Source: Jatrophihabitans sp. (lineage in GTDB: Bacteria; Actinomycetota; Actinomycetes; Mycobacteriales; Jatrophihabitantaceae). Taken from it: a stretch of 64,000 nt of DNA. The position numbers were made by a program, and so were the translations under genes. Each line of letters starts with the position of its first letter. Position 1 is the stretch's first letter. Under the pieces are notes generated by a model that was not told the origin of the DNA, ran no database searches, and saw only the letters and a program-made list of their open reading frames with translations. Of the stretch, positions 53,367 through 62,199 are shown one piece after another. The stretch is from the NCBI GenBank assembly GCA_036389035.1, contig DASVQQ010000005.1, forward strand, positions 62,001 to 126,000. Reading direction: 5' to 3'.

Positions 53367-54164
53367 CTAGTGGTTGATCTGGAACCAGGGCTGGGCCCAG
53401 CCGCTGTAGGTCTGGCCCCACCTGTTCTTGATCTCGGCGATCGTGGTGCGGGTGAAGGTGCCGCTGCCGGAGATGTCGGTGGAGAGGAAGTAGCCGCCGC
53501 CGATCGAGATCATCACGTGCCCGTAACCCTGAGACCCTCCGGAGAAGAAGGCCAGCCCGCCGGCCGGGACGGTGTGGTCGCCGGCGTACTTGTACCTCGC
53601 GGGGATCGCCAGCCAGTGCGAGCGCGCGCTGGTCGAGCCGCTGTGCGACCAGCCGTAGGCCAGGCCCACCACGTGGTCGCAGCGCCCGGCGTAGTCGGCG
53701 TGGTAGCTGGTCGTCACATGGTTCTTGGCCCAGGTAACCGCGCCGGCGCAGGTCCGGGGGTTGCCCAGGCCGCTGCCCGAGCAACTCTGGCCGGAACTGC
53801 CGCCGCACAGCGGCGCCACCAGGGTGTCCGAGCCGGTGTAGACGTAGGCGTCGCTGACATAGCCGCCCTTGGCCGGAACGTGGTCCCAGACGTTGGACGT
53901 GCCGTAGGTGCCGGTGACCGTGTCGCCGTAGGTCTGGCAGTCGATGGTGATGCTGGCGCCGTCGGCCACCGAGCCCACGGCGGTGCTGCCGACGTGCGGG
54001 CCGGACCGGACGGTGAGCGAGGCGCCGGCGGTGTTGACGGTGCCGGTGGCCGAGGCCCAGGCGCTCGACATGGCGCCACCGAATCCGCTGAACAGCATGG
54101 CGGTGACGGCCAGTACCACCGTGAGCCGGCGCAGCGCACCTGGTGGCGTGCGGGGTTCAGTCAT
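53367..54164 (-). CDS. secreted SH3b plus NlpC/CHAP-like cysteine peptidase or amidase
   Basis: A 265-residue exported protein. The signal peptide covers about residues 1-38. Residues 40-110 form a bacterial SH3 domain (ASLTVRSGPHVGSTAVGSV, VWDHVPAKGGYVSDAYVY). The C-terminal 120 residues contain YAGRCDHVVGLAYGW with the likely catalytic Cys and YGHVMISIGGGYFLS with the His, as in NlpC/P60 or CHAP folds that cut peptidoglycan peptides. GAAGGAG lies four bases before the ATG, which decides the start over a longer frame beginning at 54272. Confidence 0.82.
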   Translation of the reverse strand: MTEPRTPPGALRRLTVVLAVTAMLFSGFGGAMSSAWASATGTVNTAGASLTVRSGPHVGSTAVGSVADGASITIDCQTYGDTVTGTYGTSNVWDHVPAKGGYVSDAYVYTGSDTLVAPLCGGSSGQSCSGSGLGNPRTCAGAVTWAKNHVTTSYHADYAGRCDHVVGLAYGWSHSGSTSARSHWLAIPARYKYAGDHTVPAGGLAFFSGGSQGYGHVMISIGGGYFLSTDISGSGTFTRTTIAEIKNRWGQTYSGWAQPWFQINH

Positions 54165-54318
54165 AAAGCTCCTTCGACGGGTGAGCGGAACGGAAGTTGC
54201 GCTGAACAGCGCGACGCCGCCGCAGGCCGGCGCAGGCTGCCCTAGACCTACAGCAAACCTCGCACAGCGCACAATGCCACCGAACAGAAGGGCGGACCGG
54301 ACTGCCGACGGCGTCGGC

Positions 54319-54324
54319 TACCGT
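54319..54324 (+). promoter_or_regulatory. -10 box TACCGT, leaderless ABC-F start
   Basis: TACCGT ends eight bases before GTG 54333. No Shine-Dalgarno is seen. Confidence 0.5.
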
Positions 54325-54332
54325 CTGACCCC

Positions 54333-55970
54333 GTGAGCGCCACGATCCTGGTCACCGACGCCAGTGCCGCCTACGGCTCGCGGTGGCTGTTCCGGGGCCT
54401 GGACATGGTCATCGCGCCGGGTGCGGTCATCGGGCTGGTGGGGCCGAACGGGGCCGGCAAGACCACCCTGCTGCGGATGCTGGCCGGCCTGGCGCAACCG
54501 GAGACCGGCTCGATCACCCGGGTGCCGGCCGAGGCCACGGTCGGCTACCTCGCCCAGGAGCCGGACCGGCGCGCCGGTGAGACGCTGGCGGCGTTCCTGC
54601 ACCGGCGCACCGGGGTGGGCGAGGCCACCGAGGCGATGGAGCGGACCGCCGCCGCGCTGGCCGACGGGCCGCGGGCCGAAGCCGACTACACGGCCGCCTT
54701 CGACCGGTGGCTGGCGCTGGGCGGAGCGGATCTGGAGGATCGGATACCCGCCGTGCTGGCCCAGCTCGGCCTCGAGGTCGGCCCGCAGGCATTGATGACC
54801 TCGCTGTCCGGCGGCCAGGCCGCCCGCGCCGCGCTAGCCTCGCTGCTGCTGGCCCGCTTCGACGTCTTCGCCCTGGACGAGCCCACCAACGACCTGGACC
54901 TGGCCGGCCTGGAGCTGCTGGAGCGGTTCGTGAACTCCCAACGCGCCGGGCAGGTGATCGTCAGCCACGATAGGGAGTTCCTGGCCCGCACCGCGACCGA
55001 GATCGTTGAGCTCGACCTGGCGCAGCAGCAGATCGCCCACTACTCCGGCGGTTACCAGTCCTATCTCGACGAGCGGGCGATCGCCCGGCGCCGGGCCCGC
55101 GAAGCCTATGAGGAGAACGCCGAGCGGCGTCAGGATCTCACCGACCGGGCCCGGACGCAGCGCAACTGGCTGGAGACCGGCACCCGCAACGCCCGGCGCA
55201 AGGCCGGCAAGGACCCGGACAAGATCAGCCGCAAGTTCCAGCAGGAGAGCACCGAGAAGCAGGCCGCCAAGGCCCGCCAGACCGAGCGTCTGCTGCAGCG
55301 GCTGGAGGTGGTGGAGGAGCCGCGCAAGGAGTGGGAGCTGCGGCTGGAGATCGCCGCCGCGCCTCGCTCGGGCTCGGTGGTGGCCGTGCTGGACCAGGCC
55401 GTCGTCTCGCGCGGGAAGTTCCGGCTGGGGCCGGTGAGCCTGCAGGTCGACTGGGCCGACCGGATCGCGATCACCGGCGCCAACGGCAGCGGCAAGACCA
55501 CGCTGCTGGCGGCCCTGCTCGGCCGGCTGCCGCTGACCGAAGGCCGCCAGCACCTCGGCGCGAGGGTCGTGGTGGGCGAGATCGATCAGGCTCGCGCCCT
55601 GCTCGGCCGGCACGAGACGCTGCCGCAGGCGTTCGGGCGGTTGCTGCCGGACTGGAACGACGCCGACGTCCGGACGCTGCTGGCCAAGTTCGGGCTGCGG
55701 GCCGCGCATGCCGACCGGCCCGCCGACACCCTGTCACCGGGGGAGCGGACCCGGGCGGCGCTGGCGCTGCTGCAGGGCCGCGGAGTGAACCTGCTGGTGC
55801 TGGACGAGCCCACCAACCACCTGGACCTGCCGGCCATCGAGCAGCTGGAGCAGGCGCTGGACAGCTATCCCGGCACGCTGCTGCTGGTCAGCCATGACCG
55901 CCGGCTGCTCGAAGCGGTCCGGGTGAGCCGGCGGATAGCGCTGGCCGACGGGGCGGTGACTCTCAGCTGA
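54333..55970 (+). CDS. ABC-F family ATPase
   Basis: A 545-residue soluble protein with two ABC domains and no membrane part. Walker A motifs are GPNGAGKTTLL (near residue 37) and GANGSGKTTLL (near 385). Signatures are LSGGQAARAAL and LSPGERTRAAL, and both Walker B regions read LLVLDEPTN or FALDEPTN. The linker between domains (about 230-330) is basic and helical, the part that reaches the ribosomal tRNA sites in this family. It may act in translation rescue or antibiotic resistance; which cannot be told from sequence alone. Confidence 0.92.
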   Translation: MSATILVTDASAAYGSRWLFRGLDMVIAPGAVIGLVGPNGAGKTTLLRMLAGLAQPETGSITRVPAEATVGYLAQEPDRRAGETLAAFLHRRTGVGEATEAMERTAAALADGPRAEADYTAAFDRWLALGGADLEDRIPAVLAQLGLEVGPQALMTSLSGGQAARAALASLLLARFDVFALDEPTNDLDLAGLELLERFVNSQRAGQVIVSHDREFLARTATEIVELDLAQQQIAHYSGGYQSYLDERAIARRRAREAYEENAERRQDLTDRARTQRNWLETGTRNARRKAGKDPDKISRKFQQESTEKQAAKARQTERLLQRLEVVEEPRKEWELRLEIAAAPRSGSVVAVLDQAVVSRGKFRLGPVSLQVDWADRIAITGANGSGKTTLLAALLGRLPLTEGRQHLGARVVVGEIDQARALLGRHETLPQAFGRLLPDWNDADVRTLLAKFGLRAAHADRPADTLSPGERTRAALALLQGRGVNLLVLDEPTNHLDLPAIEQLEQALDSYPGTLLLVSHDRRLLEAVRVSRRIALADGAVTLS

Positions 55971-56020
55971 GTGATTCGCGACCTCTACGAGCTGGGGCCA
56001 CATATAAAGGCTTCGTTAGG

Positions 56021-56026
56021 TAGCCT
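56021..56026 (+). promoter_or_regulatory. -10 box TAGCCT, leaderless GDPD start
   Basis: TAGCCT is followed by exactly six bases and the GTG at 56033. Confidence 0.55.
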
Positions 56027-56032
56027 GGCAGA

Positions 56033-57544
56033 GTGCCTTTCGACCATCCTCTCAGCCGGCGTTCGATGCTGGGCGCGCTTGGCGGCCTCGGCCTGCTGGC
56101 CGCCTGCTCCCGGGCGGCCGACCCCAGCACTCCGGGATCCGGGACGTCCAGCGCGAGCCGCAGGGCCACCGGCCCGGTGACGGTGCGCTCCTGGGCTGCC
56201 GAGCGCGGCACGCCGTTCCACATCGCGCACCGCGGCGCCGGGGACATCTACCCGGAGCACAGCATGCCCAGCTACCGCGCGGCGGTCGAGATGGGCGCGC
56301 AGTGCCTGGAGGTCAGCGTCAACATGACCTCCGACGGCGTCCTGATCTGCCTGCACGACCTGAGCTATGACCGCACCACCACCGGAAAGGGACTGGTGGC
56401 CACGCAGCCGTCCTCGGTGCTGTCCAGAATCGGGATCCGGCAACCCCAGCTCGGACCGGCCTGGACGCGGTCACCGCTGACGGCGGTTCCCCGGCTCGAG
56501 ACGGTGCTGACCGAGTTCGGCGGCAAGGTGGTGATCTGCCTGGAAGCCAAGGACGACCGGGCCTACCCGGCGATGATGGCGATGGTGGCCCGGCTGAACC
56601 TGCTCGACAGCGTGATCGTCAAGGCCTACCACTCCAGCGTCCGGATACCGGAGGCCAAGGCGGCCGGCCTGCCGGTCTTCGCCTACCTCAGCCCGGCGGA
56701 CATGACCGTGGCCACCATCGACGCCGCGACCGCCCGGCTGGACCGCAACGACCTTCTGGTGCTGCCCTACGACAACGGCGACTACCTCACCTACTACCCG
56801 GACGAGCTCATCGCCGCGGCCAAGGCGCACGGCACGCCGCTGGTGGTCTACCCGATCCATCGGCGAGCCGACGCCGCCCACTACTTCAAGCTCGGGGTGA
56901 GCGGAGCGGTCACCTCCGACTACGGCTACACCAGCACCGACACCGCGGCCGCCACCTCCGACAACTGGGCCAGCAAGCGGATCTCCTCCGGTGAGAAGCC
57001 GAAGATGCCGGACAGCCGGTCGCTGGCCGGGTCCTGGACCGCGCTGAACGAGCTGACCCTGGGGACCGATGAGAAACGGCAGTTCATCACCCTGGGCCAG
57101 CTCTGTCCGATCGCCGCGGCGGCCTCGCAGTACCGGTTGACGTTCTCCGCGGCCTGGGACCGGCTGCCCGCCGACCCGTCGGCCGCGCTGTCGCTGGCCT
57201 TCTGCCACCTCGATGACCGCTACTACGAGGACGGCCTGAGCCTGAGCGAGGGCTACCACGCGACCATGTCGCCGGACGGCACCCTGCGGCTCTACCGGCA
57301 CGGCCCGTCCGCGCCGGACGAGCTGCTCGGGCAGGCCCGGACGCCACCGGTGCAGGCCGGCCAGTGGGCCACCCTGCGGCTGATCGTCTCGCCCCAGGCG
57401 CTGATCTGGCGGCGCGCCGACCTGCCCGACTCCGAGCAGGTGCTCGTGCACGACGCGGCTGTGCGGGGCGGGTACCTGGCGATCGGCCGGTCCAGCGCCG
57501 ACGTGCGAGCGGCGCTGGCGCTACGCGAGTTCTCGGTCAGCTAG
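56033..57544 (+). CDS. Tat-exported glycerophosphodiester phosphodiesterase lipoprotein with C-terminal lectin-like domain
   Basis: A 503-residue exported protein. The N-terminus has twin Arg (SRRSMLGALGG) and lipobox LLAAC, indicating Tat export and lipid anchoring. Residues 60-310 form a GDPD TIM barrel: AHRGAGDIYPEHS, LEVSVNMTSDGVLICLHD, VVICLEAKD. In most family members the metal site reads E-x-D; here it is E-V-S, so one metal ligand is replaced. Residues 330-503 form a beta-rich, concanavalin-like domain. The substrate may be a phosphodiester polymer or lipid outside the cell. The GTG is leaderless. Confidence 0.87.
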   Translation: MPFDHPLSRRSMLGALGGLGLLAACSRAADPSTPGSGTSSASRRATGPVTVRSWAAERGTPFHIAHRGAGDIYPEHSMPSYRAAVEMGAQCLEVSVNMTSDGVLICLHDLSYDRTTTGKGLVATQPSSVLSRIGIRQPQLGPAWTRSPLTAVPRLETVLTEFGGKVVICLEAKDDRAYPAMMAMVARLNLLDSVIVKAYHSSVRIPEAKAAGLPVFAYLSPADMTVATIDAATARLDRNDLLVLPYDNGDYLTYYPDELIAAAKAHGTPLVVYPIHRRADAAHYFKLGVSGAVTSDYGYTSTDTAAATSDNWASKRISSGEKPKMPDSRSLAGSWTALNELTLGTDEKRQFITLGQLCPIAAAASQYRLTFSAAWDRLPADPSAALSLAFCHLDDRYYEDGLSLSEGYHATMSPDGTLRLYRHGPSAPDELLGQARTPPVQAGQWATLRLIVSPQALIWRRADLPDSEQVLVHDAAVRGGYLAIGRSSADVRAALALREFSVS

Positions 57545-57600
57545 GGCTTGTTCGGGATCGTGGCGCAACGCGTCAGAAGTGATTCGGATGCCGGGGTGGT

Positions 57601-58281
57601 TCAGCGGACCCCGCGCGGCCGGAACTGGATGCTGATCCGAGGGCCGACCGGTTTGCTGGTCTTGGGCACGGCATGCTCCCAGGTGCGCTGGCAACTGCCG
57701 CCCATCACGATCAGGTCGCCGTGACCGAGGTTGTGCCGCAGCACGCCGCTGTCGGAAGTGCCGCCGACGCTACCTGTCGAAGCGCTGCGGGCCGGAGCGC
57801 TACCAGGTCTGGGCCGCAGCAGCAGCTGACGGGGCGCGCCGACCGACAGGATCGCGACCATGGTGTCCTCGGTGCGGCTGCGCCCGATCCGGTCGCCGTG
57901 CCAGGCCACGCTGTCACGGCCGTCGCGGTACAGGCACAGGCCCGCAGTGCGGAACGGCTCGCCGAGTTCGTCGGCGTAGTGCGCGCTGAGCCGGTCACGC
58001 GCCTCCTCCAGCACCGGGTGCGGCAACGGCGCGCCCTCGTCGTAGAAGCTGAGCAGCCGGGGAACCGCCACGATGCGCTGGTACATCTCGCGCTCCTCGG
58101 CACGCCAGGGCACCGAGTCGAGCAGGCAGCCGAACAGCGCGTCGGCGCCGGCCAGCCAGCCGGGCCGGACGTCCAGCCAGGCGCCGGAGCCCAGCGGCCG
58201 CCTGGTCACGGCGTCGCCGAGCGGGCCGAGTGAGATGTCGTCGGCGAAGTCCAGGAGGGAGGCCTGCAGTGCTGCGGACAT
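57601..58281 (-). CDS. AlkB-like Fe(II)/2-oxoglutarate dioxygenase
   Basis: A 226-residue enzyme. Iron ligands appear as H-x-D in AWHGDRIGRS and the distal His in TWEHAVPK. The 2-oxoglutarate site is RISIQFRPR. FRTAGLCLYRDGRDSVAWH precedes the iron site, as in AlkB proteins that remove alkyl groups from DNA or RNA bases. A short Gly/Ser-rich insertion (SAPARSASTGSVGGTSDSG) interrupts the core and is probably a loop. It is leaderless: minus-strand TAGCCT is six bases ahead of the ATG. Confidence 0.88.
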   Translation of the reverse strand: MSAALQASLLDFADDISLGPLGDAVTRRPLGSGAWLDVRPGWLAGADALFGCLLDSVPWRAEEREMYQRIVAVPRLLSFYDEGAPLPHPVLEEARDRLSAHYADELGEPFRTAGLCLYRDGRDSVAWHGDRIGRSRTEDTMVAILSVGAPRQLLLRPRPGSAPARSASTGSVGGTSDSGVLRHNLGHGDLIVMGGSCQRTWEHAVPKTSKPVGPRISIQFRPRGVR

Positions 58282-58287
58282 GCTCCC

Positions 58288-58293
58288 AGGCTA
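58288..58293 (-). promoter_or_regulatory. -10 box TAGCCT, leaderless AlkB-like start
   Basis: On the minus strand TAGCCT is followed by GGGAGC and the ATG at 58281. Confidence 0.55.
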
Positions 58294-58563
58294 CACCGCT
58301 AAATCAACAGTGTGTTCGATTGCGAGGCTCTTGAAGGAGCGATCGCGCATCGGTAGCGCGAACTCGTTCGGGTTGTAATCCACTTGAGAGAGGCTGTCGG
58401 GGCGCGTTGGGCATCGATGACGCACGACTGGCGGCTCGGCTGACGCAGTTTGCACGGCGAGGTACAAATTGAGGGAAGTGCGCTTATCGCCTTATTCACA
58501 CCTTTTCAGCATTATTTTGCTAGGGTAAGAAACAGTCCTACCCTTCGATCCCTTGGAGTACGC
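58294..58563. other. intergenic region before the secreted peptide gene
   Basis: This contains, at its right end, TAGGGT (58521-58526) as a likely -10 and TTGGAG as ribosome site for the peptide gene. The remainder holds nothing I can name. Confidence 0.4.
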
Positions 58564-58833
58564 ATGGCCTACACCCGGAAGTCGCTGGTCAGTAAAGTCG
58601 CGGTCGCGGCCGTCATCGGCGGCACGCTATCTCTGACGGGGGTCGTAGTCGCATCGCCAGCCAGTGCGGCGACCACCAGCTCCGCATCGCATGCCTCGGT
58701 GCTGACAAACATCGCCTCCGCCCACACGTTCTTCCCCCCGATTTGCACCCCACCAGACAAGGGCCTCGCGCCGGCCCAGGGGTGGGCGAGCACCAGCGGG
58801 CCGGTGCCGTGCCCCGAGCCGCCTGCCGTTTAG
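58564..58833 (+). CDS. small secreted peptide, Pro-rich
   Basis: An 89-residue precursor with a strong signal peptide (MAYTRKSLVSKVAVAAVIGG ... ASPASA) cut near residue 35. The mature part is about 54 residues, begins ATTSSASHASV, and ends with PPICTPPDKG and PVPCPEPPAV, giving two Cys for one disulfide. GGAG lies five bases before the ATG, and TAGGGT at 58521 suggests a leader of about 30 bases. The function is unknown. It could be a cell-surface peptide or a bacteriocin-like factor; no immunity or export gene sits beside it. Confidence 0.7.
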   Translation: MAYTRKSLVSKVAVAAVIGGTLSLTGVVVASPASAATTSSASHASVLTNIASAHTFFPPICTPPDKGLAPAQGWASTSGPVPCPEPPAV

Positions 58834-58936
58834 TAGAAGGCAGGGCCACGCCGAGTGTCTGGCGTTTGACCACACGGTCCCTCCCGTCACACATCACCCA
58901 ATCAGGTCACGGTTCTGCGTCGTCTGGAACAGGCAG

Positions 58937-58942
58937 TAGCGT
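58937..58942 (+). promoter_or_regulatory. -10 box TAGCGT, leaderless Nif3-like start
   Basis: TAGCGT ends eight bases before GTG 58951, which makes this codon a better start than the TTG at 58942 that overlaps the box. Confidence 0.5.
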
Positions 58943-58950
58943 TGCCAGCC

Positions 58951-60099
58951 GTGCCGAGTCTCGCTGATGTCCTCGCCGCCCTGGACGGCTGGTACCCCCC
59001 GGCCACCGCCGAGTCCTGGGACGCCATCGGCTTGACCTGTGGCGATCCGGCCGTCCCGGTCGAGCGAATCCTGCTGGCCGTCGACTGCGTGCCCGAAACC
59101 GTCGCCGAAGCGGTTTCCGCCGGGGCGCAGCTGCTCATCACCCATCACCCGTTGCTGCTCTCGGGCGTGCACGGCGTGCCCGCCGATGACCCCAAGGGCG
59201 CGCTGGTGCACCGGATGATCCGGGCCGGCGTCGCGCATTTCGTCGCCCACACCAACGCCGACGTCGCCGCCGACGGGGTGTCGCACGCGCTGGCCGGACG
59301 CCTGGGACTGCAGGACACCACGCCGCTGGCGCCTGACCCGGGCCCGGCCCTGGACTACCTGACCGTGTACGTGCCCGCCGCTGACAGCGAGCGGCTGATC
59401 AGCGCCCTGACCGAGGCCGGCGCCGGCACGGTCGGCAACTACGACCAGTGCACGTTCACCGTGAAGGGCAAGGGCACCTACCGGCCGTTGCCGGGCGCTG
59501 ATCCGGCCGACGGCGAGATCGGCGTGCTGAGCCGCAAGCCCGAGCTGGCGGTGTCGGTGGTGCTGCCCCGGCGGCAGCGGGCCGCCGTGCTGGCCGCGAT
59601 GCGCCAAGCCCACCCGTACGAGGAGGTGGCGTTCACGCTGACCGAGCAGCCGGCGCTGGACGCCGACACCGGCACCGGCCGGATCGGGTTGCTGCCCGAG
59701 CCGATGACGCTGCGGGACTTCATCGGCCACGTCGCGGACCGGCTGCCCAGCACCGCGTGGGGCGTCCGGGCGGCGGGGCATCCGGACCAGCTGATCTGGA
59801 CGGTGGCGGTCTGTGGCGGCTCCGGCGCGTCCTACACCGAGCTGGCCCGGGCCCGTGGCGCCGACGCGTACCTGACCTCGGACCTCAAACATCACGGCAC
59901 CGTCGAGGCGGTCACCGAACGCGCCGGACACCCCGACGGCGGCGCAGGCCCGGGGCTGGCGCTGGTCGACGCGGCGCACTGGGCGACCGAGTGGCCGTGG
60001 CTGCCGGTGGCCGCCGAGCTGCTGCAGGCGCGGTTCAGCGATGTCGAGGTCGCCGTCTCCACCCTGGTCACCGACCCCTGGACCCTGCATTGCAACTGA
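58951..60099 (+). CDS. Nif3-like dinuclear metal centre protein
   Basis: A 382-residue member of the Nif3/DUF34 family. Metal-binding residues appear in LITHHPLLLSG (near residue 70), HTNADVAADG (near 105), and near the C-terminus DLKHHGTVEA and LVDAAHWATEWPWL. A middle insertion of about 110 residues (PII-like domain) is typical of longer members. The biochemical role is debated. The order Nif3 - zinc ribbon - RNase H/phosphatase matches that of mycobacteria. Confidence 0.9.
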   Translation: MPSLADVLAALDGWYPPATAESWDAIGLTCGDPAVPVERILLAVDCVPETVAEAVSAGAQLLITHHPLLLSGVHGVPADDPKGALVHRMIRAGVAHFVAHTNADVAADGVSHALAGRLGLQDTTPLAPDPGPALDYLTVYVPAADSERLISALTEAGAGTVGNYDQCTFTVKGKGTYRPLPGADPADGEIGVLSRKPELAVSVVLPRRQRAAVLAAMRQAHPYEEVAFTLTEQPALDADTGTGRIGLLPEPMTLRDFIGHVADRLPSTAWGVRAAGHPDQLIWTVAVCGGSGASYTELARARGADAYLTSDLKHHGTVEAVTERAGHPDGGAGPGLALVDAAHWATEWPWLPVAAELLQARFSDVEVAVSTLVTDPWTLHCN

Positions 60100-60115
60100 C
60101 TGTCACACTGGCTAC

Positions 60116-60143
60116 CCGGGCCGAGCCCGCCAACCCGGCCCGG
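60116..60143. terminator. inverted repeat in the Nif3 - zinc-ribbon gap
   Basis: CCGGGCCG (60116-60123) and CGGCCCGG (60136-60143) are perfect complements with a 12-base loop. It may reduce read-through within the cluster. Confidence 0.35.
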
Positions 60144-60186
60144 TCCTGCCTGACCTCGCATTCGCCAGAAAGGGCACGCTCCGCAC

Positions 60187-60927
60187 GTGATCGCTGATCC
60201 CTTCGTCCAACTCCGGCTGCTGGACCTGCAGGCGGTCGACACCGCCCTGGCCCAGCTGGCCCACCGGCGGCGCAACCTGCCCGAACTGGCCACCATCGCA
60301 GGCTGTGACCAGCGCGCCTCCGGCGTCCGGTCTCGGCTGGTGGACGCCGAGACGTCGCTGGCCGACCTGGACGCCGAGCAGCGCCGGCTGGAAGCCGACG
60401 TCGACACCGTCCGGCTCCGGGCCGATAAGGACCAGCGGCGGATGGCCGCCTCCGGGGTGCCGGCCAAGGAGATCGCCGGCCTGCAGCACGAGGTCACCTC
60501 GCTGGCCCGCCGGCAGGGCGTCCTGGAGGACGAGCTGCTGGAGCTGATGGAGACCCGCGAGACAGCCGAGGCCCAGGTCGGCCAGCTGCGGGCCGAGCTG
60601 CAGGCGATCCTGGCCGAACGAGGCACTGCCGAGGCTGCCCGGGACGAGGTGTTCGCCGAGATCGACGACGCCATCGCCAAGCACCGCGCCGAGCGGGACC
60701 GGTTGGCCGGGACCCTGCCGGCCGACCTGCTGGGCCTCTACGACAAGGTCCGGGAGGCCGGTGGCGGGGTAGGCGCGGCGATGCTGCGGCACCGCCGCTG
60801 CGAAGGCTGCCGGCTCGAGCTGTCCGGCTCGGAACTGGGCGAGGTCCGGGCGGCCAAGGCCGAGGCGGTGCTGCGCTGCGACAATTGCCGGCGCATCCTG
60901 GTGCGCACCCACGAGTCGGGGCTGTGA
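60187..60927 (+). CDS. coiled-coil protein with C4 zinc ribbon
   Basis: A 246-residue protein. Residues 20-180 are a long antiparallel coiled coil (repeated heptads such as LADLDAEQRRLEADVDTVRLRA). The C-terminus has C-E-G-C and C-D-N-C separated by about 25 residues, a C4 zinc ribbon of the family seen beside Nif3 in many actinobacteria. The molecular role is unknown. Its stop overlaps the next start (GTGA). Confidence 0.88.
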   Translation: MIADPFVQLRLLDLQAVDTALAQLAHRRRNLPELATIAGCDQRASGVRSRLVDAETSLADLDAEQRRLEADVDTVRLRADKDQRRMAASGVPAKEIAGLQHEVTSLARRQGVLEDELLELMETRETAEAQVGQLRAELQAILAERGTAEAARDEVFAEIDDAIAKHRAERDRLAGTLPADLLGLYDKVREAGGGVGAAMLRHRRCEGCRLELSGSELGEVRAAKAEAVLRCDNCRRILVRTHESGL

Positions 60928-62117
60928 CCGGAGCCGAGCGCTCAGCCGGCCTTCGGGTGGTGGTGCAGGCCGACGGCGGTTCCCGGGGCAACCCCGGCCC
61001 GGCCGGTTACGGCGCGGTGGTGCTGGACGCCGACACCGGTGCCACGCTGGCCGAGCGCAAGGCGGCGATCGGCGTCCACACCAACAACGTCGCCGAGTAC
61101 CAGGGCCTGATCGCCGGGCTGACCGCGGCCGGTGAGCTCGGCGCCAGCGAGGTCCAGGTGCAGCTGGACTCCAAACTGGTCATCGAGCAGATGTCGGGCC
61201 GCTGGCAGGTCAAGCACCCGTCGATGCAGCCACTGGCGCGGCAGGCCGCCGAGCTGGCGGCGCGCTTTGACCGGGTCGGCTACGAATGGATCCCGCGGGC
61301 CCGCAACAGCCACGCCGACCGGCTGGCCAACGAGGCGATGGACGCGGCGGCCGGACCGCTGGAGCTGGCCGAGCAGGTCGAGCGCACCGAGCCGGCGGCG
61401 CGCGCCAAGCCGGTGGCGCGCGCCGAGCCCGCCGAGCCGGTGCAAGAGGGGCTGCCGGCCAACAACAACGGGGCCTGGGTGCCACCGCAGACCAAGCCCA
61501 CCCGGCTGCTGCTGGTCAGGCACGGGGTCACCGTGTACTCGGTGGCCAGGCGATTCGCCGGCCGCTCGGACCTCGAACTCACCGAGGCGGGCGTGGAGCA
61601 GGCCAGCCGGGCCGCCGGCCGGATCGCCGAGCTGGGCCCGGTGGACGTGCTGATCTCATCGCCGCTGCGCCGGACCCGGCAGACCGCGCAGCAGATCGCC
61701 GACCGGTTGGGGCTGCCGGTGCTGATCGAGGACGGCGTGATCGAGACCGACTTCGGCGACTGGGACGGCTACACCTTCGACGAGGTGCGCCAGCGGTGGC
61801 CCGTCGAGCTGCAACGGTGGCTGGATGATCCGAGCGCGGCGCCGCCGTCCGGTGAGTCGTTCGAGACGGTGACCCGGCGGGTCCGGCGGGCCCGGGACCG
61901 GATCCTGTCCCAGCACGGCGGCAAGACGGTGGTCGTGGTCTCGCACGTGTCACCGATCAAGACCCTGGTGCGCCTGGCCCTGGATGCCCCGGCCACGGCG
62001 ATGCAGCGGATGTTCCTGGCGCCGGCCTCGATCTCTGCCATCGAGTACTACGCCGACGGCCCGGTGTCGCTGCAGGCCTTCAACGAGACCGCGCATCTGG
62101 GCGCGCCCGCGCACTGA
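60924..62117 (+). CDS. bifunctional RNase H / histidine (alpha-ribazole-type) phosphatase
   Basis: A 397-residue fusion. Residues 10-145 form an RNase HI domain with active-site residues in ADGGSRGNPG, NNVAEYQGL, LDSKLVIEQ and RARNSHADRLANEAMD. A charged linker rich in E-P-A-x-R-A-K repeats spans about 150-185. Residues 195-397 are a phosphoglycerate-mutase-like phosphatase with LVRHGVT and a late VVSHVSPIKTL. It matches the mycobacterial protein combining RNase H with CobC-like acid phosphatase. The GTG start overlaps the zinc-ribbon stop. Confidence 0.93.
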   Translation: MTGAERSAGLRVVVQADGGSRGNPGPAGYGAVVLDADTGATLAERKAAIGVHTNNVAEYQGLIAGLTAAGELGASEVQVQLDSKLVIEQMSGRWQVKHPSMQPLARQAAELAARFDRVGYEWIPRARNSHADRLANEAMDAAAGPLELAEQVERTEPAARAKPVARAEPAEPVQEGLPANNNGAWVPPQTKPTRLLLVRHGVTVYSVARRFAGRSDLELTEAGVEQASRAAGRIAELGPVDVLISSPLRRTRQTAQQIADRLGLPVLIEDGVIETDFGDWDGYTFDEVRQRWPVELQRWLDDPSAAPPSGESFETVTRRVRRARDRILSQHGGKTVVVVSHVSPIKTLVRLALDAPATAMQRMFLAPASISAIEYYADGPVSLQAFNETAHLGAPAH

Positions 62118-62185
62118 TCCGGGCAGCGGACGGGCGATCGAGCCTGGCGCCGGGCGAGCGGTCGGACGCGCCGTCGCGCGAGCGT

Positions 62186-62191
62186 TAAGAT
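62186..62191 (+). promoter_or_regulatory. -10 box TAAGAT of rnpB
   Basis: TAAGAT predicts a transcription start at about 62198, two bases before the first pairing base of RNase P RNA. Confidence 0.65.
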
Positions 62192-62199
62192 TGGCGTGC

